From contig JBAIAC010000023.1 in assembly GCA_037349315.1 (NCBI GenBank), positions 31,224,501 through 31,288,500 of the forward strand: DNA of 64,000 nucleotides, given 5' to 3'. Shown here in pieces: positions 1 through 10,799 of this stretch (position 1 is its first letter; each line of letters opens with the position of its first letter). The stretch comes from Chelydra serpentina. Lineage: Eukaryota; Chordata; Testudines; Chelydridae. The translations under genes were made by a program, and so were the position numbers. The notes under the pieces are model-generated. The model saw only the letters and a program-made list of their open reading frames with translations, did no database searches and was not told where the DNA came from.

Positions 1-1220
1 ACAGCACTAACATTGTCTCCTAAACAGGGAACAGAAATGATGAATCATAAAAACTTGATTGCCCTTCTTCCTGCATCCTTACTAACAAGCTAATCAGAGG
101 CTGTAAAGCAAGTGACATGTGTAAACAGATGAGTTGTACGTGGATGCTAGATTGTCCCATTTTTAATCTTACACAAACACCTCTGGCCTGAACCTTGAAG
201 GCTTTTGGCACATTTTTGAGGTTTTGTATCATGGGTACTATCCAGCTGGAAAAGAAGGGGAAATACTGAAGAGCTGTGTCGCTCTCCTTGGCTGAATTGC
301 ACGGATGCAGGTGTCTCCTTACTGACGGAGACATCAACTAAGGGGAAAAAAATCTGTGAAAGGTCAGTATCTGTAGACACAAAGAACACATTAGACTCCC
401 TGAACAGTTAACAGAAAAGGCACCTATCACCAAAAGGCTTCCCCATAAAAAATGTGTAACTACTGGAATGAAAGAGAAGATGAAGGCATTTGTTAATTTT
501 CCATATTCTAAGGAATTTGGCTGTCAGTGGCCATTAATCCAAGAAACATAGCATTATATTTGTGAAGAACTCCCCAGCATGTAAGGATGAAGGAATCAGT
601 TATGATTTGTGCTGACAACATTTTTTCTCCCCGGCCCGTGCACCATATTTTAGGGTTGTGGCACTTCTAGGGATAGCACCAGCCCCTCCGTTTAAAACTA
701 CTATTCCTCGCCGGTATGGTTTCCCTTTCCCCGAGATCTCTGAAAAACAAGCTTTGTCAAATAAATCTCAGGTCATTCCTTTCTCCAAAATAGCACATGC
801 AACACACAATGGCAACAGATTGATAGAGACGTGTTAACACGCTGAAAACTTCAGTGAAGGAATGTGTGTGTGTCTGTGTGAGAGAGAGGGACAGAAAACT
901 ACAGTAGCAGCCTGAAAATACACAGTTCAGGGTGAAATGGACCATTTGTCCTTTGAAATCTTGACAAAATGTGGCACATCAATAAAGTAGTTATTAGGAT
1001 GCCTCATTGTGCCTAGGTGTTTGTGGACATATGGTATGTTTTACCATTAACTGCAAATTTCCTTCCTTTTATGGTTTTCTGTCACAAGCATAATGTTTTC
1101 TTTCATGTGGATTTGTGGCATGAATGTATTTATTATTATTTGTTTTGCATTTCCCAACATCACCACCTTAGTTTGCGAGTGGGGGCTCTCTGCACCCAGG
1201 CAGGGAGCCCTGAGAATCCC
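1..1220. other. Single-copy AT-rich DNA, no gene seen
   Basis: I see no repeat family or coding signal here. The only low-complexity patch is a short TG-rich then AG-rich run near 861-892. The longest frames (about 105 and 96 codons) show no domain, no splice signals arranged around them and no biased codon use, so I treat them as chance. Confidence 0.6.
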
Positions 1221-1267
1221 GACTAGTTTGTGGGAGCTTTGCCATGCATTTCAATGGAAGCAAGATT

Positions 1268-1505
1268 GGGCCTCATACTTGCTGCTCCTTTCATGCTTGT
1301 TTTCATGTCCTCTTTCATGCTGCCTCTTATGCTCAGAACAGCCTCTAAATCCAAGGCCAACAAGCAACCTCCTTCCCCTTTAAATCCTACCTTAACACCC
1401 ACTTCCTTTGCCAAGTCTTCCCATGCTGATCACCACCAGGCAGTTGACCCTCGCCATTGCTTTCTTGAGCTTTTTATTTTCCTGGTTGAGCAGTATTGCA
1501 AACAT
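1268..1505 (+). mobile_element. L2-like LINE 3' region fragment
   Basis: The pyrimidine-rich text with 'catgctgcctcttatgctc' near 1315 and a 'cacccacttcctttgccaag' block near 1397 matches the layout of L2-family 3' regions (a 'drug-like' run of CTC/TGCC words followed by the block that in L2 reads as 'cacctcctccatgaagcctt'). It shares this layout with 39600-39800 and with 7500-8253 in this window. The diagnostic 'gactgtaagctc' tail is missing, so the copy is truncated or ends in the palindromic repeat that follows. Family assignment is from memory of the consensus and is moderately sure. Confidence 0.45.
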
Positions 1506-1508
1506 CTT

Positions 1509-1579
1509 GGGCCAAATTCAGCCCTGATGTAAAGGGAGTAAGTGCAGCCTGCTGCTTACACTGTGGCTGAATTTGGCCC
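1509..1579. repeat. Small palindromic repeat (71 bp)
   Basis: The ends are perfect 15-bp inverted repeats: gggccaaattcagcc on the left and ggctgaatttggccc on the right. The middle has 'gatgtaaagggagtaagtgcagc' type words. It is one copy of the dispersed self-complementary family that recurs throughout this window, with ends of the type GGGCCnnATyCnG. Such families behave like miniature inverted-repeat elements, but I see no clear target duplication here. Confidence 0.7.
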
Positions 1580-1937
1580 CTTGCTTTTATTGGTGAGTCT
1601 TGGAAGGAAAACAGGACATTCAAAATAAAAAGGCTGAGAAACATCTGGATGAACCCTGAGGTTCTATCACAGTTTCTACTCAGTCACTGCAAAGGTAAAC
1701 TCACGTTGGCTTTAATGTCTCAGTGAGTGCTGAGCAGCGACTTCAAGAGTTAGCTCATTGGCTCTAGTAGCATGAACAGCACGGAGATGGGTATTTATGA
1801 GCTTAGCATTTTTAGACAGGTTTTGACTGCAGAACTCAGAGAAACAGAATATGTTTATTATACAGAGAAAGAGAACTGACATTTTACATCCACAAAAGAA
1901 ATACTAGAAAAATCCCCAAACTTTTCCTTACCTATTG

Positions 1938-2034
1938 AGGGCCAAATCCTAAAGTTTCTTCTCAGCAATTTCTCAAAGCTCCCTTTGACATCAATGTATG
2001 CTTTGGCTGAGTAAGAATCTCAGGATTTGACCCT
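1938..2034. repeat. Palindromic repeat copy
   Basis: The left end gggccaaatcct pairs with the right end aggatttgaccct. The interior includes 'tttgacatcaatg', a decayed version of the family centre 'attgacttcaatgg'. It is older than the copy at 1509, as several arm positions no longer pair. Confidence 0.55.
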
Positions 2035-2039
2035 GGAAA

Positions 2040-3285
2040 ATTTAGTAATCAGTGTCGATTTGCTGCATGTGGTCCCAAAATACACCATATAGGTTAAATC
2101 TTGATTATAACATACTGTATGTAAGAAAAGTTAACATGGCATTATTTGTGGTGGTGGTAGTGGGGTATGTGATCTTAAAAAAATAAATCTGTTTTGTGGG
2201 AAACCACTGAATTAATTACTAGAGAGCATAAAAGGGGTATATTCTACAATGATTTCAGCATGCCACTGTGATTTTATTCATCTGCCTAATACCCACCTGT
2301 CTAGCTATTCATCCATCTCTAACCAGATATTAAGGCATCAATAATAACCACTGAATTTGGAGCAAGACTACTAAAATTCCTGAAGACTATCTGCTTATTA
2401 ATAAATCACAAACCGTTATTTTCATCTATGCACAATATGAGCCCAGCCACACGACATTGTATGTTAACAACCATTATTTAATTAACAGATGAAGAAGCCC
2501 TTAAAGCTGCACTGGCAGATTTTGAACTTGATCTTCTATCATTTGATGTCATGCAAGACCAGATAAATGACAAGTATTTCAAGAGTCTGCAAAGGCCCTT
2601 TAGAACAGCTGCACAGTCTTCACCCCTGCTTTACAGCAGGTTTCTCACTTAAGAAAAAAACACGCTTCATTACATCGCCTCTTACTTGAGCTGCAAGGGT
2701 CTATTCAAGGAAGATAAGCCTCTTAGAAATGAAGTAGCGTTGAATTTAGGTTTTGAGTGACAGCAGGAAGGTTTATCCATTCAACAGACAATACTGCTTT
2801 CTCTGCATTAATCTAGGAGGCGGACAATGATCTGTTTTTTAGGCCGCATCTCATCTCTTTCCCACAGCAGAAGGTGATTAGAGTTAGGAAGCAGGGACTG
2901 TGAAAGAAAACTGAGCACTATCTCTCCAGCCCTCCTGTTTCCTGAATGGGTAGGAGGGAAGTTCTAGGCCAAGTGCATCAATCACAGATTCACAATCAGG
3001 ATGTGCTGGTTTATCAGTTGCTGACCAAAAGGCTGGCAGGTGAGGGTACAGACAGCATGACCCTAGCAAAGTAAATCATTGTTATCTTTGTAGATAAAGA
3101 CATGAACATGATGGAGAGAGTTTCATAACTGTGTGTGTCCCCTGTCTATTATAAGTTTGGAGGGAGGGGGAAATAACTCCCTGGTATGAGCCTAGAGTAC
3201 GTAATAAGTGTCAATTAATCCTTTTCACTGCACAGGACTGAATGTTATCTTATCAGGTAAGAGTGTCAAGATTTCTAGTTACAGC
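2040..3285. other. Single-copy DNA, nothing recognised
   Basis: AT-rich, CpG-poor sequence without a repeat I can name. The reverse-strand 61-codon frame at 2884-3069 has no recognisable domain. Nothing here suggests an exon. Confidence 0.5.
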
Positions 3286-3289
3286 ATCT

Positions 3290-3515
3290 AGTATTCACAA
3301 TACTACTACTTTGTACTTACACAGCAGCTTTCACCAGAGGACCTCAAAGCAGTGCACTTGCGGAACTGAATAACATTATCCCTCGTTTACCGAGAGGGAA
3401 ACTGAGGAAGAGAGGTAGACTGGCTCAAAATCATACAGAGAGACAGCAACCAAATCAAGAATAGAATCCCGGAGTCCTGACCCTCTCTCCCACCTCTTAA
3501 CTCTTCCCTCTGTGG
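3290..3515 (-). mobile_element. MIR-like SINE, reverse orientation
   Basis: Read on the minus strand this is a tRNA-derived SINE of the MIR/CORE type. On the plus strand it shows, in order, the 'ctcaaagcagtgcac' tail block, 'cattatccctcgtttaccga', 'gggaaactgaggaagagag', 'tcatacagagagacagc' and 'gaatagaatcccggagtcctga', ending near the tRNA-like head 'tcttaactcttccctc'. The full SINE order is retained with moderate decay. The same layout is seen at 3975, 35830 and 56850. Confidence 0.8.
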
Positions 3516-3974
3516 AATTTGAAAATAGGTTGGGTGAATCCCAACAAAACCATTTCATCTTTTGGTCTCATCATATCAGTTTTCTGTGTTTAAGAAATGT
3601 CCATACATTCAGCAAACGTCCCCAGTAAAAAGTGTCAACTACCAGCAGACCAGGGGGTAGTGCAGCCTTGACCAGCTCCAAAAAGCTAACTTCAGTTTAT
3701 TTCCTCTTTCTGAAATCTGCCTCCAGTTAGTTGTAAAAAAAAGTATTCGCTTATCATGCATATGTCTGAATGGACAAGTTAATGTGAGAAGCAAAGATGG
3801 AAATGTAATTAATTATTTACACTAAATGAAAGTCATAGGCATTGTTTGTGTCTACACATGAATCCAAAAAGTTCTATTGCTCAGGGTTTACCAGCTGACC
3901 TGTAAAATAATCAATAGATTGTGTTCCTAAATCACCAAAAATAACCACTGCATTTTGAAATTTTCTTTTGGAAA

Positions 3975-4190
3975 TCACAATAGCACTTACATCTGCACAG
4001 TGCTTTGCAGTATTAACTAATGACCCCTCACAACAGTTAGCATCATTATCCCCATTTTAGCACTGGTAAACTGAGGTACAAATATTAAATTATTTGGCAT
4101 TAGAGGGAGTTAAAAACATAGTCAGAATTAGAATTCAGAAGTTCCTGGCTCCTATTTCTGTGCTTAGATCACACATCTCTTTCTGAAAAC
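3975..4190 (-). mobile_element. MIR-like SINE, reverse orientation, older copy
   Basis: The plus strand has 'cacagtgctttgcagtatt', 'cattatccccattttagcac', 'taaactgaggtacaaat' and 'agaattagaattcagaagtt', the same block order as the copy about 500 bp to the left. The 'cttgcccaaggtcaca' block is badly decayed ('atttggcattagaggga'). The two copies are in the same orientation. Confidence 0.7.
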
Positions 4191-4194
4191 ATAT

Positions 4195-7100
4195 TCTTAC
4201 AGAATAGTCTATTGACCGAAGGATGGAATATAGGACACATATTCCATTTTTAAAGCCCATTTGGTACATATTACCAGGGTTTCTACATCTCCTTTCAAGC
4301 CTTCACTTTTTAGTACATAATATTTAAGTTTATCCCCATCCTCTCCACACAATGGCAAACAGTGTTGAGGTTAGGTTAGGTTCAATATGGAAAACACAGC
4401 TAGATAAATAGTTAATACAGGATATGCGAACTCAAGATTTTCAAAAGCTATCAAGATGGGAGATGGGGGTGGGGGGAATCCACACTCAAAATATAATGGA
4501 AAGAAACACACTTGTAATAAATAAAATTACTTGTATCAGCTAGGAATCAAAATGCAACTACCATATCTATTCTTTCGCTGCAAACTGTTTGAAGACACAA
4601 AGGGCCTATTTATGTCCAACAGCAGTAAAGGCTTGAAAGAAACGATGAGCAAAAGATGTCCTAAAATAATTTGTTGACACTTTACATAATGCCCTCTGGA
4701 CATTATTTTTTAAATGAGCAAGTACTGTACAAGATATAAAACACTGTCTGTCCCATGAGGACACAGTTGTACCTTTAACTGCAGTCAGAGGAAAGGGAGA
4801 GAGGGGAATCCCAGAAGTGCTGAGTAACTTTTAAGGGACAATATAGCAGCTAGCCTTTGTTTCTGTTAGTGACAATCTACAGACCAAAATGAACCATGCT
4901 CCAGCAATGCAGCAAATGTTACACAAATAAAAAGAGTCTTGACACTTTCTCTCTTCCCCCTTTCGGGTTAACCCTGTGTAACTGTGCTTTGGTGAATGGC
5001 TTTTTGTTATTCTTATCTGTGTGCCTCAAAATTCCTCAAAACACATCTGTCACAGCACAGCTTGACAACCAGCTCCTAACAACTCCTATCTCACCCCAAC
5101 CTCCCAGGTGGGAAAAAGTTGGCACAAACCTTTCTTTTGCATCAGATGCTGTGTAGTTTGCCTAGTCAGCACCTCCCTAGTTAGACATTACTTTTGCCAC
5201 TTCACAATCCCAAGTAGATCCCTTTTAAAATAAAATAAAAAAAAACTAATTGCTTCATTTCAAGATGTTATGTTTAACCTTGGGAAATGGTACTATAGAC
5301 ATTGCAAACAGCTTTCTAGTTGTTTAAATCACTACCATATTATAAAGTATAGCCAGTTAAGAATCCTATTCATTTTCTTGCCTTGTCATCTTGATCTTAT
5401 TTGAATGTCTGGGGAGCAGGAGGTGCTTAACTGGCCCTGAATTTCAGGAGTTGGGGAGAGGCTGTGCAATGTGTTAGAGACACTGAAAGTTTTCATTTTG
5501 ACTCCTTAATGAGACTGACCTTTGACACAGGCTGATGAGTTCCATACCTGTCCTGGTGTGTTTTCTGAAAACATTTGACACTGCTTGCAGGTTTGACGGG
5601 GATATGACTAATGAAGTCTTAGTATAAAAATAATGGGCTGCAATTGCATGTCATTTGTGTGAAACCAAACTCCTTAAAAACTTGTCTCTGCTCACTTTCT
5701 GTTTTCTAAATGAGTCAATAATATGAATCAGATGGCTTGAAGGAATAGACCCCCAAATATTTCCTCTCTACCTTCTATAAATTAGCTGCCATTTTGTTCA
5801 ATTTTTGTTGCCTCCAGGCATAGTTTAAATTGGACTGTAGTTACTAAATTGCTGGAGCTATTGCAAAATGTGTAGGCTAATACATAATGCCTTGTTTTTG
5901 TTAAATGTATAGTAACAGCTCTTCTTGTGAGGTCAAGAGGCCCAGGCTGCTACTATTCAGAATGCATAACAATTTTATGTAAAGTACTAGGCAGTCAGAC
6001 AGGCGTATTTGTTTCTACTGCAAGTTTTAGGTAATCAAAAAAATGACAAAGTGTTTTCACCATCTCCTTCTGTTTTGTTGGGAGGGTGGCTGCCTGCTGC
6101 TGTACTTTTCCTGCTTAACCCATTCGCTGCTGGAAGGACTTTCACATGTCCTTGGGGCACTCCTCTGCGGAACATTTTCATTTTAGTGAAACACCAAAAA
6201 CACCAAGCACTCAGAGCCCCATTAAAGAAGCCTGATTCCCAGACTTACCAACTTGGCTCACCATCCATCATTAAAGAATTTGAATTGTCTTCATAATTAA
6301 TTCAGTACAACATACATCTAATTTCCTGGATTGCCATTTTTAAATGTGGTGAATGTTATGCTTAGAAAAAGTGCTGGAAACCGAAGCCTTCTACTTTATC
6401 CACAGTGCAAACAGCAGTGCTGCCAGTTCTCACACTTTTGTCCTGAGTCTTGCAATGTTGAGCATTTTTTCTTAAAGCCTCAGCCCCTGGAGTCATGTGA
6501 ATACAGAAGAATCTCAGCTTTCTTTAAGAAAGAAGTAAATTTCTAGCCTTTATGACTGGAGATAAAAGCTGGGAGGCATAATCCAAGTGCTCCCAAAGAG
6601 TCAAAAACAAAAAGGCAAATAAAAAAACCCAAAGTATTTTTAATCTTATTATTTTTAAACCAATTTCATGATTTTTGAGTGCCAGACCCAAGCTTTTTGA
6701 ATGCTGGGGTTGGCAATGCAAGCTTCCTTCCACACTGTGCTGCCAACATGCTTCAGCCCTGTCCTGGCAACTGTCAAGGGGTAACAATTTCCACACCCTT
6801 GCCTTCTCTAACATGAACACACAGCAACACGTGTATGTATCACACACACACACAAATCCAAAACAAAACGCTCCACACACTTCTACCCCTGAGGAGAGGA
6901 TGAGAGAAAAAACATGTGACGGACGTTAGTCATGTTGCTTAATGCACTGCTGGAAGGTACTTCGATACTCTGGTGAAGAGAGCAGTAGAAAAAACTATAT
7001 AGACTAGAAGGCTAGCACAGAAAACTCTTCAGTCCACAGGCTCTCTGTGGATTCTGCCAGCAAGGGTTCCAATTAGTGCCAAAATGGGAGTGGTTTGTGT

Positions 7101-7440
7101 GAGAGACATAACATCCAGTAAGAACTGGATGGAGCCAACTAAGTCATTGCATATAGGACATCATTTCAGTCACACTCTACCTGAGAGGTGAAAAGTCAAT
7201 AATTTTCCAGTTTAAAAATTCCAATTACATTTTTCATCAAAAGTATGAATTTTGACAGGAAGGAAAATCCAACGATTCCCCCCCACACACACACCTCCTC
7301 CCAACCAGCTCTAGTGAAAGGCTTCTTATTCCATTAGGAATCCCCCAGTGATTTTCAGTCCCCCACAGGACTAATCTTTAATCTACCTGGTATAAATAAT
7401 TTACCATATATACACTCCAAATATATTTTAGGAAAAAACA
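4195..7440. other. Low-repeat DNA, possible conserved non-coding stretch
   Basis: About 3.2 kb in which I recognise no transposon except a short CA run at 6841-6854 and a C/CA run at 7279-7292. The 5440-5990 part has varied, non-decayed-looking text with homeodomain-like TAAT words ('ccttaatgagactgacc', 'gactaatgaagtc'). Frames of 86-118 codons show no domain. Conservation cannot be judged from one sequence. Confidence 0.4.
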
Positions 7441-7499
7441 ACTACTTGTTCAGGTGGTTGCACAGACTTATGCATGTGCTCTCTTCTCTATCATATCAA

Positions 7500-8253
7500 A
7501 CATCATCTACTTGTCTTCACTTTCAAGGCCCCACACAGCTTATCCCCATTCTACGTATCATCTCCTATTCAATATCAAAAAGTCAATTCCCATCTCCACT
7601 CAGCCAAAGATGTCGGACTCCATCACCCACTTGTTAAATTTTCAAGCAAGCACGTTTGTGTTTTCTTCTATGCTGCCTTCACACTTGGGAGGAGCTCCCT
7701 GTCAACATCCACAAAGCTAGTTCATTATCCTCCTTCAGATACATCCTTGAAATTCTCTTTTGCTGTGAAGCCTACCAGGGCTGGCTCTGGCATTTTTGCC
7801 GCCCCAGGCAAAAAAGCCACCGGCCGCCCCTCTCCACCGGCTGGGGCGCTGGCCGGGCGCTGGCAGGGAGCGTGGCATGCCCGCCGTCCCACTACCCCAG
7901 CCAGGGCGCCGGCAGGGAGGGCGGGCCAGGAAGAGTTGGGTTTTTTTTAATTTAAAAAAAAACAAACCTTGAGCACCACTCCCCCTCTCCCCACCCCCAG
8001 GTGCCGCCCCAAGCATGCGCTTGGTCGGCTGGTGCCTGGAGCCGGCCCTGAAGCCTACAAAAAACTTGACAGCAGTGAGGCTGCTGGTATGCGGAGACCA
8101 CTGTCTATCTTGCAGATCAATATTGTTTCATACTCATGTACTCCGCCCTCTGTCTGCCTATATCCATCTGTTGTCTCTTGTCTTATACTTAGATTGTAAT
8201 CTCTTTGGGGCAGGGACTGTCTTTTTGTTCTGTGTTCATACAGTACCTAGCAC
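7500..8253 (+). mobile_element. L2-like LINE 3' end, interrupted
   Basis: The left part (7500-7775) carries 'tttcaaggccccacacagct' and decayed TGCC/CTCC blocks. After the inserted hAT element, the text resumes at 8051 and runs into 'gattgtaatctctttggggc', 'agggactgtctttttgttc' and 'cagtacctagcacc', the standard L2-type tail. The tail is then cut by a CR1 and finishes at 8919-8973. So one old LINE tail has been hit twice. It has no coding capacity left. Confidence 0.65.
7776..8050. mobile_element. Non-autonomous hAT-type element (275 bp)
   Basis: The ends are inverted repeats: cagggctggctctggc on the left and, read inward from the right, cagggccggctccaggc. Perfect 8-bp target duplications 'aagcctac' flank it at 7768-7775 and 8051-8058. 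The CAG start and 8-bp duplication are the marks of the hAT superfamily. The interior is GC-rich (gccgcccc, ggccgggcgctggc) with an A/T-rich patch near 7940-7966, and encodes no transposase. Frames running across it are artefacts of composition. Removal of the element and one duplication restores a continuous L2-like tail. Confidence 0.85.
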
Positions 8254-8917
8254 CATAGAATCATAGAATTATAGAATCATAGAATCTCAGGGTTGGAAGG
8301 GACCTCAGGAGGTCATCTAGTCCAACCCCCTGCTCAAAGCAGGACCAACCCCAACTAGATCATCCCAGCCAGGGCTTTGTCAAGCCTGACCTTAAAAACC
8401 TCTAAGGAAGGAGATTCCACCACCTCCCTAGGTAACCCATTCCAGTACTTCACCACCTTACTAGTGAAAAAGTTTTTCCTAATATCCAACCTAAACCTCC
8501 CCCTCTGCAACTTGAGACCATTACTCCTTGTTCTGTCATCTTCTACCACTGAGAACAGTCTAGATCCATCCTCTTTGGAACCCCCTTTCAGGTAGTTGAA
8601 AGCAGCTATCAAATCCCCCCTCATTCTTCTCTTCTGCAGGCTAAACAATCCCAGTTCCCTCAGCCTCTCCTCATAAGTCATGTGCTCCAGCCCCCTAATC
8701 ATTTTTGTTGCCCTCCGCTGGACTCTTTCCAATTTATCCACATCCTTCTTCTAGTGTGGGGCCCAAAACTGGACACAGTACTCCAAATGAGGCCTCACCA
8801 GTGCCGAATAGAGGGGAATAATCACGTCCCTCGATCTGCTGGAAACGCCCCTACTTATACAGCCCAAAATGCCATTAGCCTTCTTGGCAACAAGGGCACA
8901 CTGTTGACTCATATTCA
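8254..8917 (-). mobile_element. CR1 LINE 3' end (ORF2 C-terminus plus 3' UTR), reverse
   Basis: Read on the minus strand this is the last part of a CR1 reverse transcriptase and the 3' UTR. The plus-strand left edge shows the (atagaatc)n terminal array typical of CR1. The minus frame at 8741-8355 encodes the well-known CR1 tail, with [29 protein letters not shown] and [20 protein letters not shown]. Upstream in the same frame is the [14 protein letters not shown] motif, broken by a TAG at 8753-8751. The copy is 5'-truncated, as most CR1 copies are. It is relatively young: the frame is open for nearly 130 codons. It sits inside the L2-like tail described at 7500. Confidence 0.93.
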
Positions 8918-8918
8918 G

Positions 8919-8973
8919 GTCCTATTCCATGACTGGGACTCCAAGGCGCTAAGATAATACGAGTAATAAATCA
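8919..8973 (+). mobile_element. End of the interrupted L2-like tail
   Basis: 'ggtcctattccatgactggg', 'actccaaggcgctaagataa' and a terminal 'tacgagtaataaat' continue the tail interrupted at 8253 ('cagtacctagcacc'). In intact copies the two pieces are contiguous ('...gcacaatggggtcctggtccatgac...'). This fixes the CR1 insertion as later than the L2-like element. Confidence 0.65.
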
Positions 8974-8974
8974 G

Positions 8975-10390
8975 AACAACAACATGCATGGTGACAACAA
9001 CATGCAAAAGCATCAATGGGACAACTCACAATGTGTAAAGTGAACCACATGTATAAGTCTTTAGAGGCTTGAAGTCTAAATATGTATTGTTCTTTAAGCA
9101 TCCAGGTTTGAATATGTTGCCCTTAGTCCCATGGATAGATTCAAAACTCCATATAACTAAATACAGACAGTATATAAGAGCAATCTTTTTTGTTTGTAGC
9201 CTCTCCTCCATGACCCAAGAGAAGTTACAAAACAAGCTGTGATTGTAACATAATGTGTATTCACTGTTTATTGATGGTGTCTCACCCAGGGGCATATTTG
9301 CAAAATGCTGTCCCACATAATAAGAAAGACATGTCACTTTCTAAGGCAAGCAGTATTGTGTATTGGTGCTAGTCAAACACAGAGGCTATTATCCATCAAA
9401 TACATACTGTTCCTTCAAGACAACAGCGTTCTTGGCCTCAGATAAAGGCAGCTATTCTTTTAAGTTGCACTATAGTGAGGATGTTACAATGTTTTGTTAC
9501 TGTTGTTGCTCAGAGACAAGATAAAGTTACCTTGTATGAAAGTTTGCTTATGATCACCTTCTACAGCTTAACAGAACTACAGCTTCATCCATTAAAAAAG
9601 TCGTCCCCAATTATACATTCCTTTTTCTGAATAAAGAAATAAATCTACACCATCGCCACTCACATTTCCTCTGCGTTAAACTAAATAGCTGGACTTGGCA
9701 TTGGCACATTCCACAGGGCAGAGACAAGGAATCCTCCTGGACTGGGACTTTGAGATCATTATTTAAGTCATAAGAGTTTTATAGCCCTTTCTGGCTGCTG
9801 TTGTGCCTCCATCTAGCAGGGAGAGCAGGGGATATTAGCTAGTGGCAGATCCACCAGCCCTGTCCCCCACTCCTCTCACCTCCTAAATTGACACAACAGT
9901 TAACAATCTGCACCCCTGCATCTGTTCCCCAGGGGTTCCTGAATATAGGGAGGTTGGTCTAAGCCCATTTCTACATATCAAGCGTTACTGTTTGGGTGGT
10001 GTCCTCTCTTTTGGTTACAATCTGCACTCAAAAATTGGAATTACAGGCACAAATTTGAGAACTTCCCTTTTTGCTCACACGAGGGCTAATTCATAGATTA
10101 AGTGGAGGATTATATAGGATAAAATCACCAGCCATTTTTTCTCCCCCTCCCCCTTTTAAAATTATTTGTAAACCTCCCCCATCCTTACAAAGAAGGTGTG
10201 GAGATTTGCTCAGCTTTTTGATAGGACCTATCATTTGCCTCATTTTTAAAATCATCACAGCATCTTGCCCCAGCTTTGAGAAGACTAACATAAAGCTTCA
10301 GAAGGAGATGAGGCCAATTCTACTCCATGGATCTGCCTGAATGGACTTCTTTAAAAGGAACATGGACCATAGCCTGCCACAAGACAATGA
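8975..10390. other. Single-copy DNA, nothing recognised
   Basis: AT-rich text without a repeat I can name. Reverse frame 9337-9026 (103 codons) ends in low-complexity words and has no domain. A short pyrimidine run lies at 10137-10160. Confidence 0.5.
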
Positions 10391-10391
10391 A

Positions 10392-10460
10392 GGCCCGATT
10401 CTGCTCCCACTCATCAATGGGAGTTTTGCCATTGACTTCAATGGAAGCAGGATCAGGCCC
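10392..10460. repeat. Palindromic repeat copy
   Basis: Left end ggcccgattctgct pairs with right end agcaggatcaggccc. The centre 'tcaatgggagttttgccattgacttcaatgg' type text (10415-10444) is the family hallmark. Related copies with the same 'agcaggat' arm lie at 18610 and 44318. Confidence 0.75.
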
Positions 10461-10662
10461 TAATGGAGATATGTTCCTCTCCACTGGTCTGGGAAGTGAT
10501 CCTTCTTATAACTGGGTCTCTTGCAAAGCCACATATTACCCAGTCATCACAGCACCTGGCTATGTCAGTTGCCGTCTTTTATCAAATTGTTTCAGTCAAA
10601 ACAAGAGGATGCTACAGCACGTTAACTCGTTATTCTAAGCAATCTTTTCCACCTTGTATTTA

Positions 10663-10796
10663 GCTGTGACACTCTGAGTACCTTTCCCAGGCCTGAAAAA
10701 GAGCTCTAGGTAAGCTCAAAAGCTTGGGTTGTCCATGGACATAAGTTGGTCCAATCAAAGATATCACCTAACCCACCTTGCCTTTCAGAAATGCAA
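10663..10796 (+). mobile_element. Penelope-like 3' fragment with decayed hammerhead-like core
   Basis: The text from 'cctgaaaaagagctctagg' to 'agttggtccaatcaaagata' matches a common turtle/crocodile repeat whose consensus, as I remember it, reads CTGAAGA, A, GAGCT...AGCTC, GAAA, GCTT. That order is the layout of a minimal type I hammerhead ribozyme, a motif reported in Penelope-like retroelements. In this copy box 1 is CTGAAAA (10693-10699), stem II is GAGCT/AGCTC (10101-offset 10701-10705 and 10713-10717) and the GAAA box has become AAAA (10718-10721). Two core guanines are therefore lost and the copy should be inactive. Class assignment is inference. Confidence 0.5.
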
Positions 10797-10799
10797 GGA

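Noticed and set aside
7474..7950. 158-codon plus frame
   Set aside because: It starts in an L2-like tail and continues into a hAT element, so it crosses an insertion boundary and cannot be a gene.
8355..8741. 128-codon minus frame as a host gene
   Set aside because: It is the C-terminal part of a CR1 reverse transcriptase, 5'-truncated and closed by a TAG at 8753-8751; a transposon remnant.
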